A stretch of DNA of 64,000 nucleotides from Medicago truncatula (lineage: Eukaryota; Streptophyta; Magnoliopsida; Fabales; Fabaceae). Made by a program: the position numbers and the translations under genes. The notes under the pieces are model-generated. The model ran no database searches and was not told the origin of the DNA. It worked only from the letters and a program-made list of their open reading frames with translations. The stretch is taken from the NCBI RefSeq assembly GCF_003473485.1, contig NC_053042.1:37662762-37726761 (forward strand), written 5' to 3'. This document shows positions 22,921 through 35,470 of this stretch, piece after piece (the stretch's first letter is position 1; every line of letters begins with the position of its first letter).

Positions 22921-25208
22921 TGAAAAATAGGTACATTTTATATTCTATGAGCTAGTGGAATTTCTAAATGATCAAAAGTCAAATACAATTTAAAGTAATA
23001 ACTAGATGCTAACTCGGGTAGAATTTGATAACTATTTTAAGTATCAAGGCACATACACTTTAAAACGACATAGATAATTAAATTAGATGGTTTCACGTGA
23101 AGTAAATCATCAAATTAGTCTTTGACTTTGCAAAACACTTTTAAATAGGTCATTGACATTATGAAAATTTTAAATAGGTATTCGACTCTATTAAAATACC
23201 AAGTTGGTTCTCAAATTTAATCATTTGCCATCAATTTGGTTCTTTGTATTCAACAACTTACCGTCAATTAGATCTCTATCTTTAACCACTTACTATCAAT
23301 TTAGTCACTAATATGTTTTCATAAACCTTCTTAAAATATTCATAATTTCAAGAACTTATTTGAGATTATCTTACAAAATCAGAGATTAATCCAATGGTTT
23401 ACTCTCGTGTATTTTATATATATTACAGGGTTACCTGGAGAGAAATAAACACTATCTAGAGAATAAAAAAAGATTCTTACATCATATGCAATAATAAATA
23501 TTTCTAAAGAGAGATTTATAGAAACATTATCCAAACATCCCAATATAATTAACACTTTTAAATACAACTTGACCAATAGTGTGAATTTGGCAACTGGACT
23601 ATATAAACAATTGAACCAACCATTATTACTTTGTGCAATTATAAACATCACATTACACAATAAGTGTTTGGTAGCTATAACATACTTGCAACAATTATAA
23701 GCCAATCCAAATAATTGTTCAACCATTCCATGCAACCAACCATCACATTACACAGTAATTAGAAATATGATCACTAAACAATGAGCAGAGGAAGTTTATG
23801 ATTTACGCACCTGGAATCCTTATTGTTATAAGGAAGTTAATCAATTTTCCACATCTTCTGTCCATCTTCTGCAACTACTTATAATAAAAATGAAAGTAAA
23901 CACTTTATTTAGAATTACAAATTTATTTGGTTAATTGTTAAGGGCATTGGTAAGTACCTCACAAAGGTTGAAAACATCCGGTCACGATTATAAGTAAAAA
24001 TTTATATTTTAAATTCGTTTAATTAATGATGTATATGGTCTTTATTATAGACCACATACATCATTTAATAAATGAATCTAAAATGTTGATTTTTGCTTAT
24101 AATTATGAGATTATTATTATTTATTTATTTTGTTACAATGTGAGGTGTATTATTTTTAGGTCCATCTTCAAGCATTTCCTTAATCCGGATAATTTGAGTT
24201 TGAAATTGTTGTTGTCATATAGGTGATATGCAGAGGACATATTGTTGTTCATGAAACAATGGAAACATAAAATAAATAAAATTAAAACGATGATTTGGAG
24301 ACTTGAAGTTTATTGGAATGTAATTTTTTTTAACCTTAATTGCTTAAATTTTAAGCACATTTACTTCTAATTTTACAAAATTGAAATCATTTTATCTACA
24401 ACCATCTGAAACCTTGATCACAGCATAAAGAATAATAAATAAATGTGTCCTAATCCTTCTAATATTAGTAGGTAGGACAACTTACAATCAAAGGGAAAAT
24501 CGGACATAGAAGGGAAATAAGACAATCATTAAAAGATGTTTTGGCCTTTTGACACTCTTGTAATTGACTCTTTTAACTGGGGTTTTGGCACTCCTTGTGC
24601 TGAAATCTCCAGACTTTCAGTATTTTAATCCATTTTAGTTTCTTAAAAAGAAAAAGATAATCATTAAAAGAATAACCTATAGAAAAAAGAAGTTGAGCAA
24701 TAACTTTTTCAATCATAATCCGGATATTTTGAATAGTAAAGAGCTATTTAGTCCTTGACATTTTTATAATGGGGACATTATAGTCTCGGATTCATTATAA
24801 TAGGAGGATTGATTTGTCTCCGGTATAAAAATGTTAGGGACTAATTATGATATTATTTTTTTTCGGGGAGTGAATTGGTCCGTCATAAAATTATGAGGGC
24901 TAAAATGGGTCTTCACGATTCAAGATATCCAGATTATGCTAACAAATCAAATCATGATTCAAAAGACCGTGAAGGCAAACTAAATGTTACTCCCTCCATC
25001 CCAAATTAAATGATGTTCTGATCGTTTCACACAAATTAAAGAGTTAAATGAATTTTGTCAAAAAAAAAGTGCAAATAATGTCGCATGAAAAAGAAAAATT
25101 ATAAGTCATTTTATAAAATTATCCTTCATTAATGAAATACGTAAGATAAACTAAAAAATAAAAATGCTAACTAATTGCGGTGAGGCACTAGTTAAGAAAC
25201 CAATATAC
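22921..25208. other. Intergenic DNA, dioxygenase copy 1 promoter side
   Basis: No coding exon recognised. It contains degenerate 'TTAGTCTTTGAC'-type inverted-repeat remnants near 23110-23300 and 24750-24910 and a Stowaway-like end (TACTCCCTCCATCCC) near 24989. Confidence 0.5.
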
Positions 25209-25845
25209 TAATAAGAATACCTTAAAATAGGCAAATCAAATTGCAACAAATTATTATTCTCCAATTAAAGTCATTATTTTAGAACCACAAAACCAACTTG
25301 AGATGCATTTGCAGCATCTGATCCAACATCCAAAAATACCAAACAAATCACATCATTATTACCAATAGAAACCATTGATTTATCGCCTATAATATTCCAC
25401 TTAACAGTCTCATTCTGTAACACTAGAGCAATATTAGGCACACCAGTTCCCATTATTAAAAAACCTAGCTATGTCTTTTGTTGCAAAACATGTTCCAAAT
25501 GGTGCTACAGGTTGAACATCAGAAACTCCGAATGCTATCACAAAAGCACAACTAACAGCTTTATTGATTGACGTCTCCATTATAGTGTAAGGATTAAAAG
25601 GGCTAATTTTGGTTCCACCAAATCCATTTTTGTGTATAGATAAAAGGGTTGTGCTCAATTTTACATTTTTATCAGAAACTCTAATAGATTTCATACCAAT
25701 GATATACTCAACTGTTTTTTCACCTAAGAAATAACTTGTAGTGCTAACAGGGTTTGTTAAAAAAGGTGTAAAAATAAGAACTTTAGATTCATCAAAGTTC
25801 AAATTATAAGGTCAGTCACCAATGAGAAGTGCACCATTTGAACTA
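25209..25845 (-). pseudogene. Truncated EDGP/XEGIP-like (aspartic-protease-fold inhibitor) pseudogene
   Basis: The minus strand matches the C-terminal half of the intact gene at 35471-36781: 'NFDESKVLIFTPFLTNPVS', 'FLGEKTVEYIIGMKSIRVS', 'GGTKISPFNPYTIMETSIN' and 'VAPFGTCFA'. A frameshift near 25460 leaves the open frame after 'ARFFNNGNW', and the remainder continues in another frame to about 25209. The N-terminal half including signal peptide is missing: homology stops at about 25845, where sequence copied from downstream of CRY2 begins. It is therefore the truncated edge of a duplication. Confidence 0.88.
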
Positions 25846-25886
25846 GTAGCCAACATTGTAAATTATTTACTTGTCCTAATGAGAAG

Positions 25887-25943
<57 letters not shown>

Positions 25944-26110
25944 TCCTAAAATTATTCTCACTAGGCATAAGTCAAGGTGCCTTTACCTTGTTTTGACTTT
26001 AAAACTTGATACCTACGAAGCATAGTCACTAGCATATAGCACTGACATGTAGACGCCGATAAGAAAATGAAAGTTATTAAATGTAACCACAGGTACACTT
26101 TTAATATGAA
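25846..26110. repeat. Copy of the CRY2 3' flank
   Basis: Collinear with 19160-19450, interrupted by an expanded (TA)n tract. It joins the pseudogene on its left and leads into the 3' end of dioxygenase copy 2 on its right, just as the original leads into dioxygenase copy 1. Confidence 0.85.
25889..25940. repeat. (TA)n microsatellite
   Basis: About 26 uninterrupted TA units inside the duplicated flank; absent from the parental copy near 19200. Confidence 0.95.
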
Positions 26111-26248
26111 GTGTCGGTGCTACATTGCTTGATAGTGTGTGTACAATTTATTCCCTACATACTGAAAATCATAGTTGAAGTAGAAGTTAACCATAATAAA
26201 ATCCAACAACACCACAACAATTGATACTGCTCCAATCTTATTCTGAAT

Positions 26249-27650
26249 TCACAACCTGAAAGGGTGCAAGGAAGAGTTCCCATCAAGGCCTTTTGTAAAA
26301 TAATGTGCCAACACTTCTTTCACAGTAGTATCCCTATAGATTGCCGGATTTTCTTCTGATAACAATTCCTTTATTGGACCAAGGACCTTGGATGAAACCT
26401 CTACCGAGTTTGCGAAGAAGCTAGCTATGGAAACTCTAGGGCCTATATGCTTGGATAAAACTCGGTGGTAAACACTTGTGAACATGTCATTTGTTACAAG
26501 CTGCAAAGAAAATTGATAAATGTAATCTCTATTAAATTAAAAGTCACAAGACAGTACATAAATAATTACTTAGTGTTTACATTCAACATCACTTACCTGC
26601 AGAAGATCGCCGATGTTTACTACAAGAGATCCATGAAGAGGAGGAACGTGGACCCATTGATTCTGATGAAGAACTTGAAGACCACCGATCTGGTCTTGTA
26701 GAAGAATTGTCATGAAATCAATATCGGTGTGCTTAGAAGTTCCCATAGTTAATTCGGGTTCAGGGCATGGAGGATAGTAGTGACACAAAAGAAATTGTCC
26801 ATAGTCTAAGGCCAAATCTTTAAGATAAGAAGGATGAAGGCCTAAAGCTTCTGAGAATAGCTCAAAGATTGTCAAGCCTAAAGCTCTTACTTTCTTTGAA
26901 TATTCAATCACAATGTCTCTGCCAATACATTATCATCTCATCAAAGACAAGGAAAAAAACATTGATAAGCAATTTCCAAGTGAAATTTTATACTCTCTGA
27001 ATCATGTTAAGTGTAGTTTAAGCAAAAACTTATAACCGTCATAATATATAATACTTGTAGTACTCTAAGTGACATAACTTTGCACGATACAAAAAATAAA
27101 ACGAACATTACCTGCATACTTGCGGTATTTCTTCTGGATCGGGAGGATTGGGACTTACAAAAAATGAAAGTGAGTCCCTCCAGTTGGCAGCAGGGTCCGT
27201 AAAAAGGCTACCATTAGAGAAATATCGAACTTTCTTACTTTTATCCCTTGTATAAAATGGTTTCCTTGCATCAGCATCTTGTTCATGAAACCTACGGATT
27301 CCACTAATCATCTCATCCAAAACAATAACCGGAATACCATGATTAATCACTTGAAAAAATCCCCACTCCTTGCATGCACTTCGAATCTTCTCAAGTACCT
27401 CAGCATGTAAACATGGATCAGTGTTTATATCTTGAAGGTCTATGATAGGGACACTGAACTTGGAAGATGCTTCACTTTCATGATCAGAGTTCAAGTTCAA
27501 ATTGGGAGAATGAAACATACGTGGGATCTTTGTCGTCCATATTCCAGATTCTAAGAGGCCTTTCACGCCGGTTTTTGATTCTTCAAAGGCTTTCACTTCT
27601 GCTGTTCTATCATATGTGGAAGAGGAACCGTTACTTGCCTCTAACTCCAT
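26249..27650 (-). CDS. 2-oxoglutarate/Fe(II)-dependent dioxygenase, ACC oxidase homolog type (copy 2)
   Basis: Exons 27650-27112, 26918-26597 and 26500-26249, total 1113 nt, 370 residues. Start MELEASNG; an upstream in-frame Met exists but is outside the family alignment. It shows the same landmarks as copy 1: '[10 protein letters not shown]', '[19 protein letters not shown]', iron ligands in KHTDID and YHRV, and PRVS for 2-oxoglutarate. The second exon is 322 nt. Intron 1 is only about 190 bp, lacking the insertions of copy 1, so it shows the ancestral intron size. The variable C-terminal segment ('[13 protein letters not shown]') is a few residues shorter than in copy 1. No defect is seen. 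Confidence 0.94.
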
Positions 27651-29055
27651 GATGAGAAAGTAGAAGAAAATACAAATGTGTATGTGCACTGAACCTCAAG
27701 TCAATGATGATAATGCTCAAATATCAAATGAAAGAAGATTGGGCAAGTGGAAGAATAAGTACATTTTGTATTTTATATTCCATGAGCAAATGGAATCAAA
27801 TAATTTGAGCCTTTTTCTATTTCTTTCTACATGATCACGTGTTGAAGTTAATCATGACATGTAAAACACATTTTCACTTAATAATACCAATCTAAGTGGT
27901 ACCTACATATACATGTCATTATCATCATATGTTTAATTATTGATCGGTGTATCTTAAAAAAATAATTGGTCCAACATGTCAATCTCATAAATAGTTAATA
28001 GATTATAGTTAAATTTTGGGGTGTTTGCGTTGCGATTTGGTTCGATTTTGGACCTAAAAGTCATCCGAACCATATGATAAAAATGTATGCGGTTTGGTTT
28101 GATTCGGTTGCCTTTCAAAATGAAAACTGAACCAAACCAAACCAATGCGGTTTGGATTGGTTCAGTTGTTGTGGTTTTTTGCGAGACAATATAATTAAAA
28201 GCGCAAGTATAATTAAATTAAAGCACATAAATACAAGTTCAAAATCAAAAGCATAGAAAAAACTTAAAAAGAGGAACAATATGTCTTAGTAAAAAAAAAG
28301 TGGAAAAAACATGTCATTCTATAAAATTTCTCATTGAATTATTTCTATGAGTACTAGGTTTGTGACCTACGTTTAATTAATAGTTTTCTTATATTGCGGT
28401 TTGATTCGATTTGGTTCGGTTGCTAAAATAAAAATCGCAAACAGAACCGAATCATGCAGTTGAATAAAAATATGATTCGAATACATCCGAATCAAATGTA
28501 ATTTTTGCGGTTTTTGGTTTAGATTGGTTCAGTTTATGGTTTATATGATGATATTATTTTATGCTAACGCAATGGATATATCTTGATTTAAAATAAAATA
28601 AAATTACTCAGTATTAACGAAAGTAAGAACCAAAACATAGCTAGATATCACCATTCCCTTTCCTTTTTCCTTACATATAGCTTACCAATTCCATTGAGGA
28701 ATTGAACAACATACTTAAATTTATGGTAGCATTTAACAATAGTTTTCTTTTTCATTCTTTTGAATGGAAAATTAATTCAATCATGTGTGTTTTTCATTTT
28801 AAATCCATAATGATCGGAATGAATTAGATTAATAGTAGTAAATAAAAAACAACTGTTTGTTATTCATGTGCTTATGCAATTTGCATTTAATATATATAAA
28901 TATATATATAAAAACGATTATTTACACTTGAATGGAAGGCAAGCGGACAATAAGCTGCGCCGCCAAGTCTTTAAAATAGTGAATAAGAAGAAATAATTGA
29001 AGGCCATCAATAAAAGGACATTTTTATTGCTCCAATCTAATTCTTAATATTTAAT
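27651..29055. other. Intergenic DNA between dioxygenase copies 2 and 3
   Basis: No gene seen. 28018-28170 and 28385-28560 are rich in GGTTTGGTT/GGTTCGG motifs, probably the subterminal region of an hAT-like non-autonomous element whose right end I could not define. 28668-28870 is related to 35025-35240, the 3' flank of the intact EDGP-like gene. Confidence 0.5.
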
Positions 29056-30941
29056 TCACACTCTGAAAGGCTGCAAGGAAGAGCTCCCATCAAGAGATTT
29101 TTCATAATAATGTGCCAAGAAATCATTCACAGTAGTGTCCCTATAGATTGGTGGATTTTCTTCTGATAACAATTCATTTATTGGACCAACAACCTTGGAT
29201 GTACCCTTTGATAATGAGTTTACAAAGAAGCTTGCGATAGAAATTCTAGGTCCTATATTCTTGGATAGAACCCGATGATAAACACTTGTGAACATGTCAT
29301 TTGTTACAAGCTGCAAACAAGATTGATATATGTAATCATTAAAAAACACAAACATTAATGTAATGTCACAAGAAATTAAAGTACATAAATATTGATTATT
29401 TTATAATTTAAGTCATCACATTTAAAATTAGTTACCTGCAGAAGATCACCAATATTTACTATAAGAGATCCATGCACCGGAGGAACATCAATCCATTGAT
29501 TTTGATGAAGAACTTGAAGACCGCCAATACGGTCTTGTAGAAGAATTGTCATGAAGTCACCATCAGTGTGATTTGAAGCTCCCATAGTTAATTCAGGTTC
29601 AGGACATGGAGGATAGTAGTGACACGCAATAAAATGTCCATTTGGTGAGGCCAATTTCTTAAGGTAAGAAGGATCCAGGCCTAAAGCTTCTGAGAATATC
29701 TCAAAGAATGTAAAGCCTAAATCTCTTACTTTCTTCGAATATTCAATCACAATGTCTCTGCCGATACATAATCATTATCATAAATATTATGTGAATGGAT
29801 TCTTTGTTTTGAAATTATATACTTTCTCAATATATTTTTAAGGGAACTTCTACGATACACTCAGAGATTTTAGTGTACTGGTACTCTTGTTTCACAAAAC
29901 TTATAAATTAACGATCATTTTTATGAAATAAAAAGTTATTTGTCAATATTTATATTTTAGAAAACGTCATATCATAAGAAAAAACATCATTTCATTGTTT
30001 ATAAGGATCATATTAAAAAATTTACATTGTCATAAAAAATAACCAATATTCATTGTTATGAGTAGTAAAAATTTGTAAAAAATATATTTTATTTCGTCGA
30101 AGCTTTTGGTAAATAAAATTTAATTATTATAGTTGTCAATGATAGAAAATAATTATTTTTCTTAAAAAAACAACTAATTTATTATTAATTTAACGAATTG
30201 GTGTACCATAGAATTTGCCTATTTGTAAATGTTGTTTAAGCTAATCGACACATCTTAAAGAAATGCTCCATATTACTATCATTTTAAGGTATTTAAAAAA
30301 CCGTTGCTAACTAAAATTTCACTCGATTAGGATTTAGGTTGATGGAATGATCAATTTATATAGATCAGTTGAGGTACTATCGATAAACATTACCTGCATA
30401 CTTGAGGTATTTCTTCTGGATTAGGAGGATCAGGACTTACATAAAAAGAAATTGTGTCCCTCCAGTTAGCAGCATGGTTCTTAAAAAGGCTTCCATTGGA
30501 GAAATATCTAACTTTCTTACTTGTATCCCTTGTATAGAATGGTTTCCTTTCCTCGGCTTCTTGTTCATGAAACCTACGGATTCCACTAATCATCTCATCC
30601 AAAACGCTATCTGGAATACCATGATTAATCACTTGAAAACATCCCCATTCACGACAAGCACTTCGAATCTTGTCAAGTACCTCAGCATGCAAACATGGGT
30701 TTGTGTGTATATTTTGAAGGTCTATGATGGGGACATTGAACTTGGAAGATGGGTCACTTTCATGAGTGGAGTTCATGTTCAAGTTCAAATTGGGATAATG
30801 GAACATACGTGGGATCTTTGTCACACATATTCCAGATTCCAAGAGACCTTTCACACCAACTTTTGATTCTTCAAAGGCTTTCACTTCAGCTACCCTGTCA
30901 TATGTGGAAGTGGAGCTTTTATTTTCCTCTGACTCAACCAT
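29056..30941 (-). CDS. 2-oxoglutarate/Fe(II)-dependent dioxygenase, ACC oxidase homolog type (copy 3)
   Basis: Exons 30941-30394, 29757-29436 and 29310-29056, total 1125 nt, 374 residues. N terminus [10 protein letters not shown] differs from MELEASN of copies 1 and 2, and exon 2 is more diverged ('ASNHTDGDF', '[12 protein letters not shown]'), so copy 3 is the oldest branch. Iron ligands His and Asp (NHTDGD) and the distal His (YHRV) are kept, as is PRIS. The surface segment '[16 protein letters not shown]' differs from the other two. Intron 1 is about 640 bp. The upstream region is a degenerate tandem repeat (30970-32020). It appears functional. Confidence 0.93.
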
Positions 30942-30969
30942 GATGATAAAGAAGCAGAAAATACAATGT

Positions 30970-32020
30970 TCACTCTTTCTCTTTTGAATAAGGTTCTCTT
31001 GTGCAAGACTATGTTTCTTGATTCTTTTTATGTTGTGTGTTCTTGGTCAAGGTGATTTTTATAGGATATAAGCATTACATGCAACACGACACTTCTCATT
31101 TACAAGTTGTCATTTACATGTATTTTGTCATTTACATTTCATGCAGCAAACCAAGTGGCCAATATCTCACATGAATTTCATGCAACACGCCACCCTTTAT
31201 CTCTTGAGTAAAGATCTATTGTAAATTACTATGCTTCTTGATTTTCGTTTTGTTGTGCATCCTTGTACAAGGTACTATTTAGAGGATATAAGTATTAGAA
31301 TATAGTTAGTTAGAGTGTTTGAGAAGTTTGGTTAAGAGTTAGTTAGAGTTAGTTACACGACTAAACTCTATATATAAGAACACTCATGTATCATTTCCAT
31401 CATCTTTTATACAATTGTTTTTTAGTGATGACTCCTAGAGAGTATTATGCATTCTATCTTTCCATCGTATGGGACCTTGATACTCGACATCCTCTAATTC
31501 ATAATAACAAGCATCACATGCAACATGCCACTTGTCATTTACAAGTTGTCAATCACATGTATTTTGCTATTTTCATTTCATGCAACACACCAAGTGTTTA
31601 AAATCTCACTTCCATTTCTAGCAACATTCCAAGTATAATCAGTTTCACTTTTTCTCTCTTGAGTAAGGCTCTCCTTGCAAGATTGTGCTTCTACTTGTTG
31701 TGTGTGCTTGTCCAAGATGTTATTTATATGACATAAGCATTACAATAAGCATGCCACTTGTAAGTTGCAAGTTATCATTTACATGAATTTACATTTACAC
31801 TACATACAACACACCAAGTGTCCAACATTTCACTTGAATTTCATGCAACATGCCCAGTCTATAAACAATTGAATATTTATCTCTTGAGTAAGGCTTTCTT
31901 GTGCAAGACTATGCTTCTTGCTTCTTGCTTCATTATCAAGTCGTCATTCACATGCAATTTGCCATTTACATTCCATGCAGTACACCAAGTTTCCAAAATC
32001 TCACTTGCCATCAAATGAAA
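30970..32020. repeat. Degenerate tandem repeat upstream of dioxygenase copy 3
   Basis: Four imperfect units begin near 30973, 31193, 31647 and 31874 with 'CTCTTGAGTAAGGCT' variants, then 'TGCAAGACTATGCTTCTTG', then repeated 'CATTTACAAGTTGTCA' and 'CATGCAACACACCAAGTG' motifs. Units range from about 220 to 450 bp because of internal loss. The array forms the promoter region of dioxygenase copy 3. Confidence 0.75.
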
Positions 32021-33158
32021 CCTCCCACTTTGCAATGGTTGGATCTCACACATGAAAAAACAAGCAGATTTTATATTTTACGATTAATTGTTAAAATAGC
32101 TCATGTAATATACGTGAAGTCTTGAAATAAACCTTGTAAATTAAAATAAAAAATGCAGATTCTAGCCCTCTAATTTAATATTCTTCATATTTTGGTCCTC
32201 CAACAGTGCAGTGCAAAAAATGCGTTGACGTGGCAGAGAATCATGCCATGAGTTTTTTTATGACTTGGCAAAAAAATTGTCTTCTCAGCAAAAAAAAAAT
32301 TGCTAACATTATTTGAGGAGCTGAAATAAACAAAAAAATTGACCATTTTTTCTTTTAAGTCATAAAGTCTGGTAAAGTGACATAGAGGTAGAATTTTTTC
32401 ATAATTTTTTGCATGCATGTTTAGAATGTTAAAATAAGACCTTCCACGTAACATTATATTTTACTGACAAGGGACAAATTATTTATAAATTTTGAAAGTG
32501 AAAAAAAACTCAAAAAACAAAATAATGAAAACCTTGACATAGAAATCGAATTTTGAGATGATTTTTTTTCTTCAAAGACCTCTATAAAAATACATAGGAA
32601 TGACCTGCAAAGTTTCATAGCATTTTGAAGACGTCTCAATTTCTTTTGATTTGTCTTCCAAAACATGTGAAATTTCAATTTATTTCCGAGTAAGCACTAT
32701 TCACAATCACATGTCAAATTTTGTTCCTCAGTTTTGCAGACATGTTTATAATATCATAAAATCTTCCATCATGAAGTTTTGAAGTTTTTAAATGAATGAC
32801 GAATTAATAATTAATTTTCGTTCACCATAATTATGAACTTCTTAAACAATTCATAATAAATTCGTCTCCCGTTTAAAAACTGCAAAATTTTGTGATGGAG
32901 GCTCTTACGATGTTCTAAACACATCTACACTCTTGAAGTACAAAATTTTACTCGTAAGTATGTATATGCTTACTCACAGGGACATGCCCAGAAATTTTGA
33001 GTAATACATGTAACATATATATAAATTTAAATAAACAAATATAAATATAAAGATAAGCAACCAAATAATCATTTAACCATTCATCTTTCGTATGATTTCA
33101 CCTTAGATGCATAATAATATTAACAACATAAAAAAACACAAGGGTGGGAGATAGACTT
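32021..33158. other. Intergenic DNA
   Basis: No gene. 32160-32300 resembles one end of a 'TTTGGTCCTCCAAC...TGACGTGGCA' Mutator-like MITE, but no matching right end was found. Confidence 0.45.
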
Positions 33159-33161
33159 TTA

Positions 33162-33628
33162 GGGTTCGTTTGTTTCAAGAGAAAATTTAAGGATGGATAG
33201 CTGCACGGAAAGAAAGTGTGTTGATAAACATTCCTTCCACCGTTTGGCATGTCTATGAGAGAGGATGGAAAGCTTTAATTTGGTGGGTTCCACACCTGAA
33301 ACCATTCCTTCTCAAATTGCGCAGAAAGTCTGAAGAAACTATGCTATGGGCATCTAACATGGATATACAGAATCAGATTCTATCACACTATATATACATA
33401 CATATATCATGGGCAATATATATATGTCCATATTAATACAAGGGTATTTATGTAAACTAATAATTATATATCTTTCTTTCCTTCCACTTTCTTATCACTT
33501 TCACTAATGCCAAACAACTAAAATAATCATCTCATTTTCCACTCACTTTCTACTCACTTTCATTCCTTTACCATTCTTTTCCTCTTACTATTTTTCCTTT
33601 CACTTTCTTCTCTCATCCAAACGAAGCC
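33162..33628. mobile_element. MITE with 3-bp target duplication (PIF/Harbinger-like)
   Basis: Ends GGGTTCGTTTG and CAAACGAAGCC are inverse copies apart from the second-to-last bases. TTA flanks both sides (33159-33161, 33629-33631), the classical PIF/Harbinger target. The interior is pyrimidine-rich on the right ('CCACTTTC', 'CACTCACTTTC'). Confidence 0.7.
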
Positions 33629-33631
33629 TTA

Positions 33632-35470
33632 GTGTATTAAATATTAGATTTTTTTTTTTTTTTTGTAGTGTGAGCCTTAATCAAATTTTATCATCTCCTT
33701 TTATTTAATTTCATATTTTAGTGAATAGAGGATTAAATAAATTTTATTTTTCATAATAAAGCGAGGGCTATGACACTCGCAACCCCACACTTGAGTTCGT
33801 CTCCGCCTACTCGAAACAAAATGGCAATTTTGCATGTTTTGGTAGAAAAATCAAAATAAATTAAGACATTTTCAAAATGTTATGAAACTTTGTAGATTCT
33901 TCCTTTGTATTTTTATAGAGGTATGTGCAAAACACATGAGAGAAGGTGATATTTGTGAGCAACTTGAGCGAATCTTGAGAGACTAAAAGATGAGATTTTA
34001 GAAAATCAAAGACTAAGAGTTTGTTCCTTTTGAGGTTAGATTCTAGAATTGGGAAACAATTTGTAAACATATTTGATAGAGAAATCATTGAGTCTCTTGG
34101 TCACGGAAGATATTCAGAAAAATGATAGAAATTAGGATTGCTCTTGGAGAACTTCTTGAAGCTAATTTTTTGTAATCTTTTGTAATCTCTTTGTAAAGAA
34201 CCCATGGATAATGGATTGGATATACGCTCTCTCCTTCATATATAGATCATTGTTAGACTGAACTGCGTGTTGTTCTCTACTCTCTACTTTCTTTATTGCA
34301 GTTCTTTGATCCAATTATGATTTTGTTTTACACTTGATTGCTGTATTAGATTTAGACATGTTGTTGTTGGTGTTGCTTGTGACTGTTTGATTGTTTGTTT
34401 TCATTGATACTTGCTTCATACATCCTACTTTTTTCGTGTAAGTTTTGTGTACGAATTCATAAGAGTAGTATACATTAATATTTAAAAATAATGATAAACA
34501 TAACATAGTGTCACGGGCTGGATATGCGGGTGTAAAAGCTTAAATCCTAAAATTTGTTGCTCAAACCGAATATGACCAAGTTTGAACGGTTAGGTTTGGA
34601 CGAAGTTTTCCGAAGCAAACACAATAGATTGGTTCAGATTGCAAATTGGTTCGATTTTGTATTAACATATACCCCTAATTGTTTTATTTAAAAGAAATAT
34701 ACCTCTATTATATCGTAAGACTACGATTGTTATGCACAAAGGATACCATGATCTAAAGCAAAGAATTACTCAGCAGCATCAGCATCAATTGAAGTTATAA
34801 CCAATTATAGTTAGATAATATTACCATGCCTTTTCTATTTTTTTTAAAGAAATGCTAACTAATGCCTTAAAGACACTAGTTAAGAAGATTAATATAGAAA
34901 TTGGTGAATAGTGGAATGTTTAACTTTATGAAAGTCAAAAAATTATTATTAAATAAAAAAAAATATTTTTGACATTCTTAACAATTGCCTTTAGAGCACC
35001 TGTTAGCAAAACCTTTTCTTAAACATAGCTTACCAATTCAAGTAAGGATTAGTGCAGGTATTAAATAACGTACCTAAATTTATGGAAGTGTTGAATACTA
35101 TTTTCCTTTTCCATTCTTCTGAACAGAAAATAATTTCATTCAAGTGTGTTTTTTCATTTTAAATGTACCTTACATATTAGATATCTATGCTATAGTTGTT
35201 AATTAGTAAATCACTTCAATAATATGATTACTCACATTGTAGTAGAATAGAAACCTAGCCATTCAAATGTAAGATGCATCTATCTACTTATACTAGTCTT
35301 ATCTTATTTGGGAGGCTATATATCAATAAAACCTCACTTATTTCACAACCTAGTTTACACGGCTTAATTGCACTTTTGGACCCCTATCTTTCTAAAAGTG
35401 CAATTAAGCCGGTTTACACACACAAATATTACTGGTACATGATATTTAACTGGAGCAGAATAATTAAGTT
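33632..35470. other. Intergenic DNA
   Basis: No host exon recognised. 35025-35240 is a diverged copy of 28668-28870 and marks shared ancestry of the flanks of the EDGP-like gene and the dioxygenase block. Confidence 0.5.

Noticed and set aside
25822-26025. 67-residue frame with YIYIYI repeats
   Set aside because: Product of the (TA)n microsatellite.
30402-30866. 154-residue plus-strand frame opposite dioxygenase copy 3
   Set aside because: Shadow of the real exon 1 on the minus strand; similar shadows occur opposite copies 1 and 2.
33861-34310. Possible LTR-like or gene-like segment ('GTCTCTTGGTCACGGAAG', 'TCTCTACTTTCTTTATTGC')
   Set aside because: Texture resembles the end of a Copia-type LTR, but no ends, partner or coding motif could be established.
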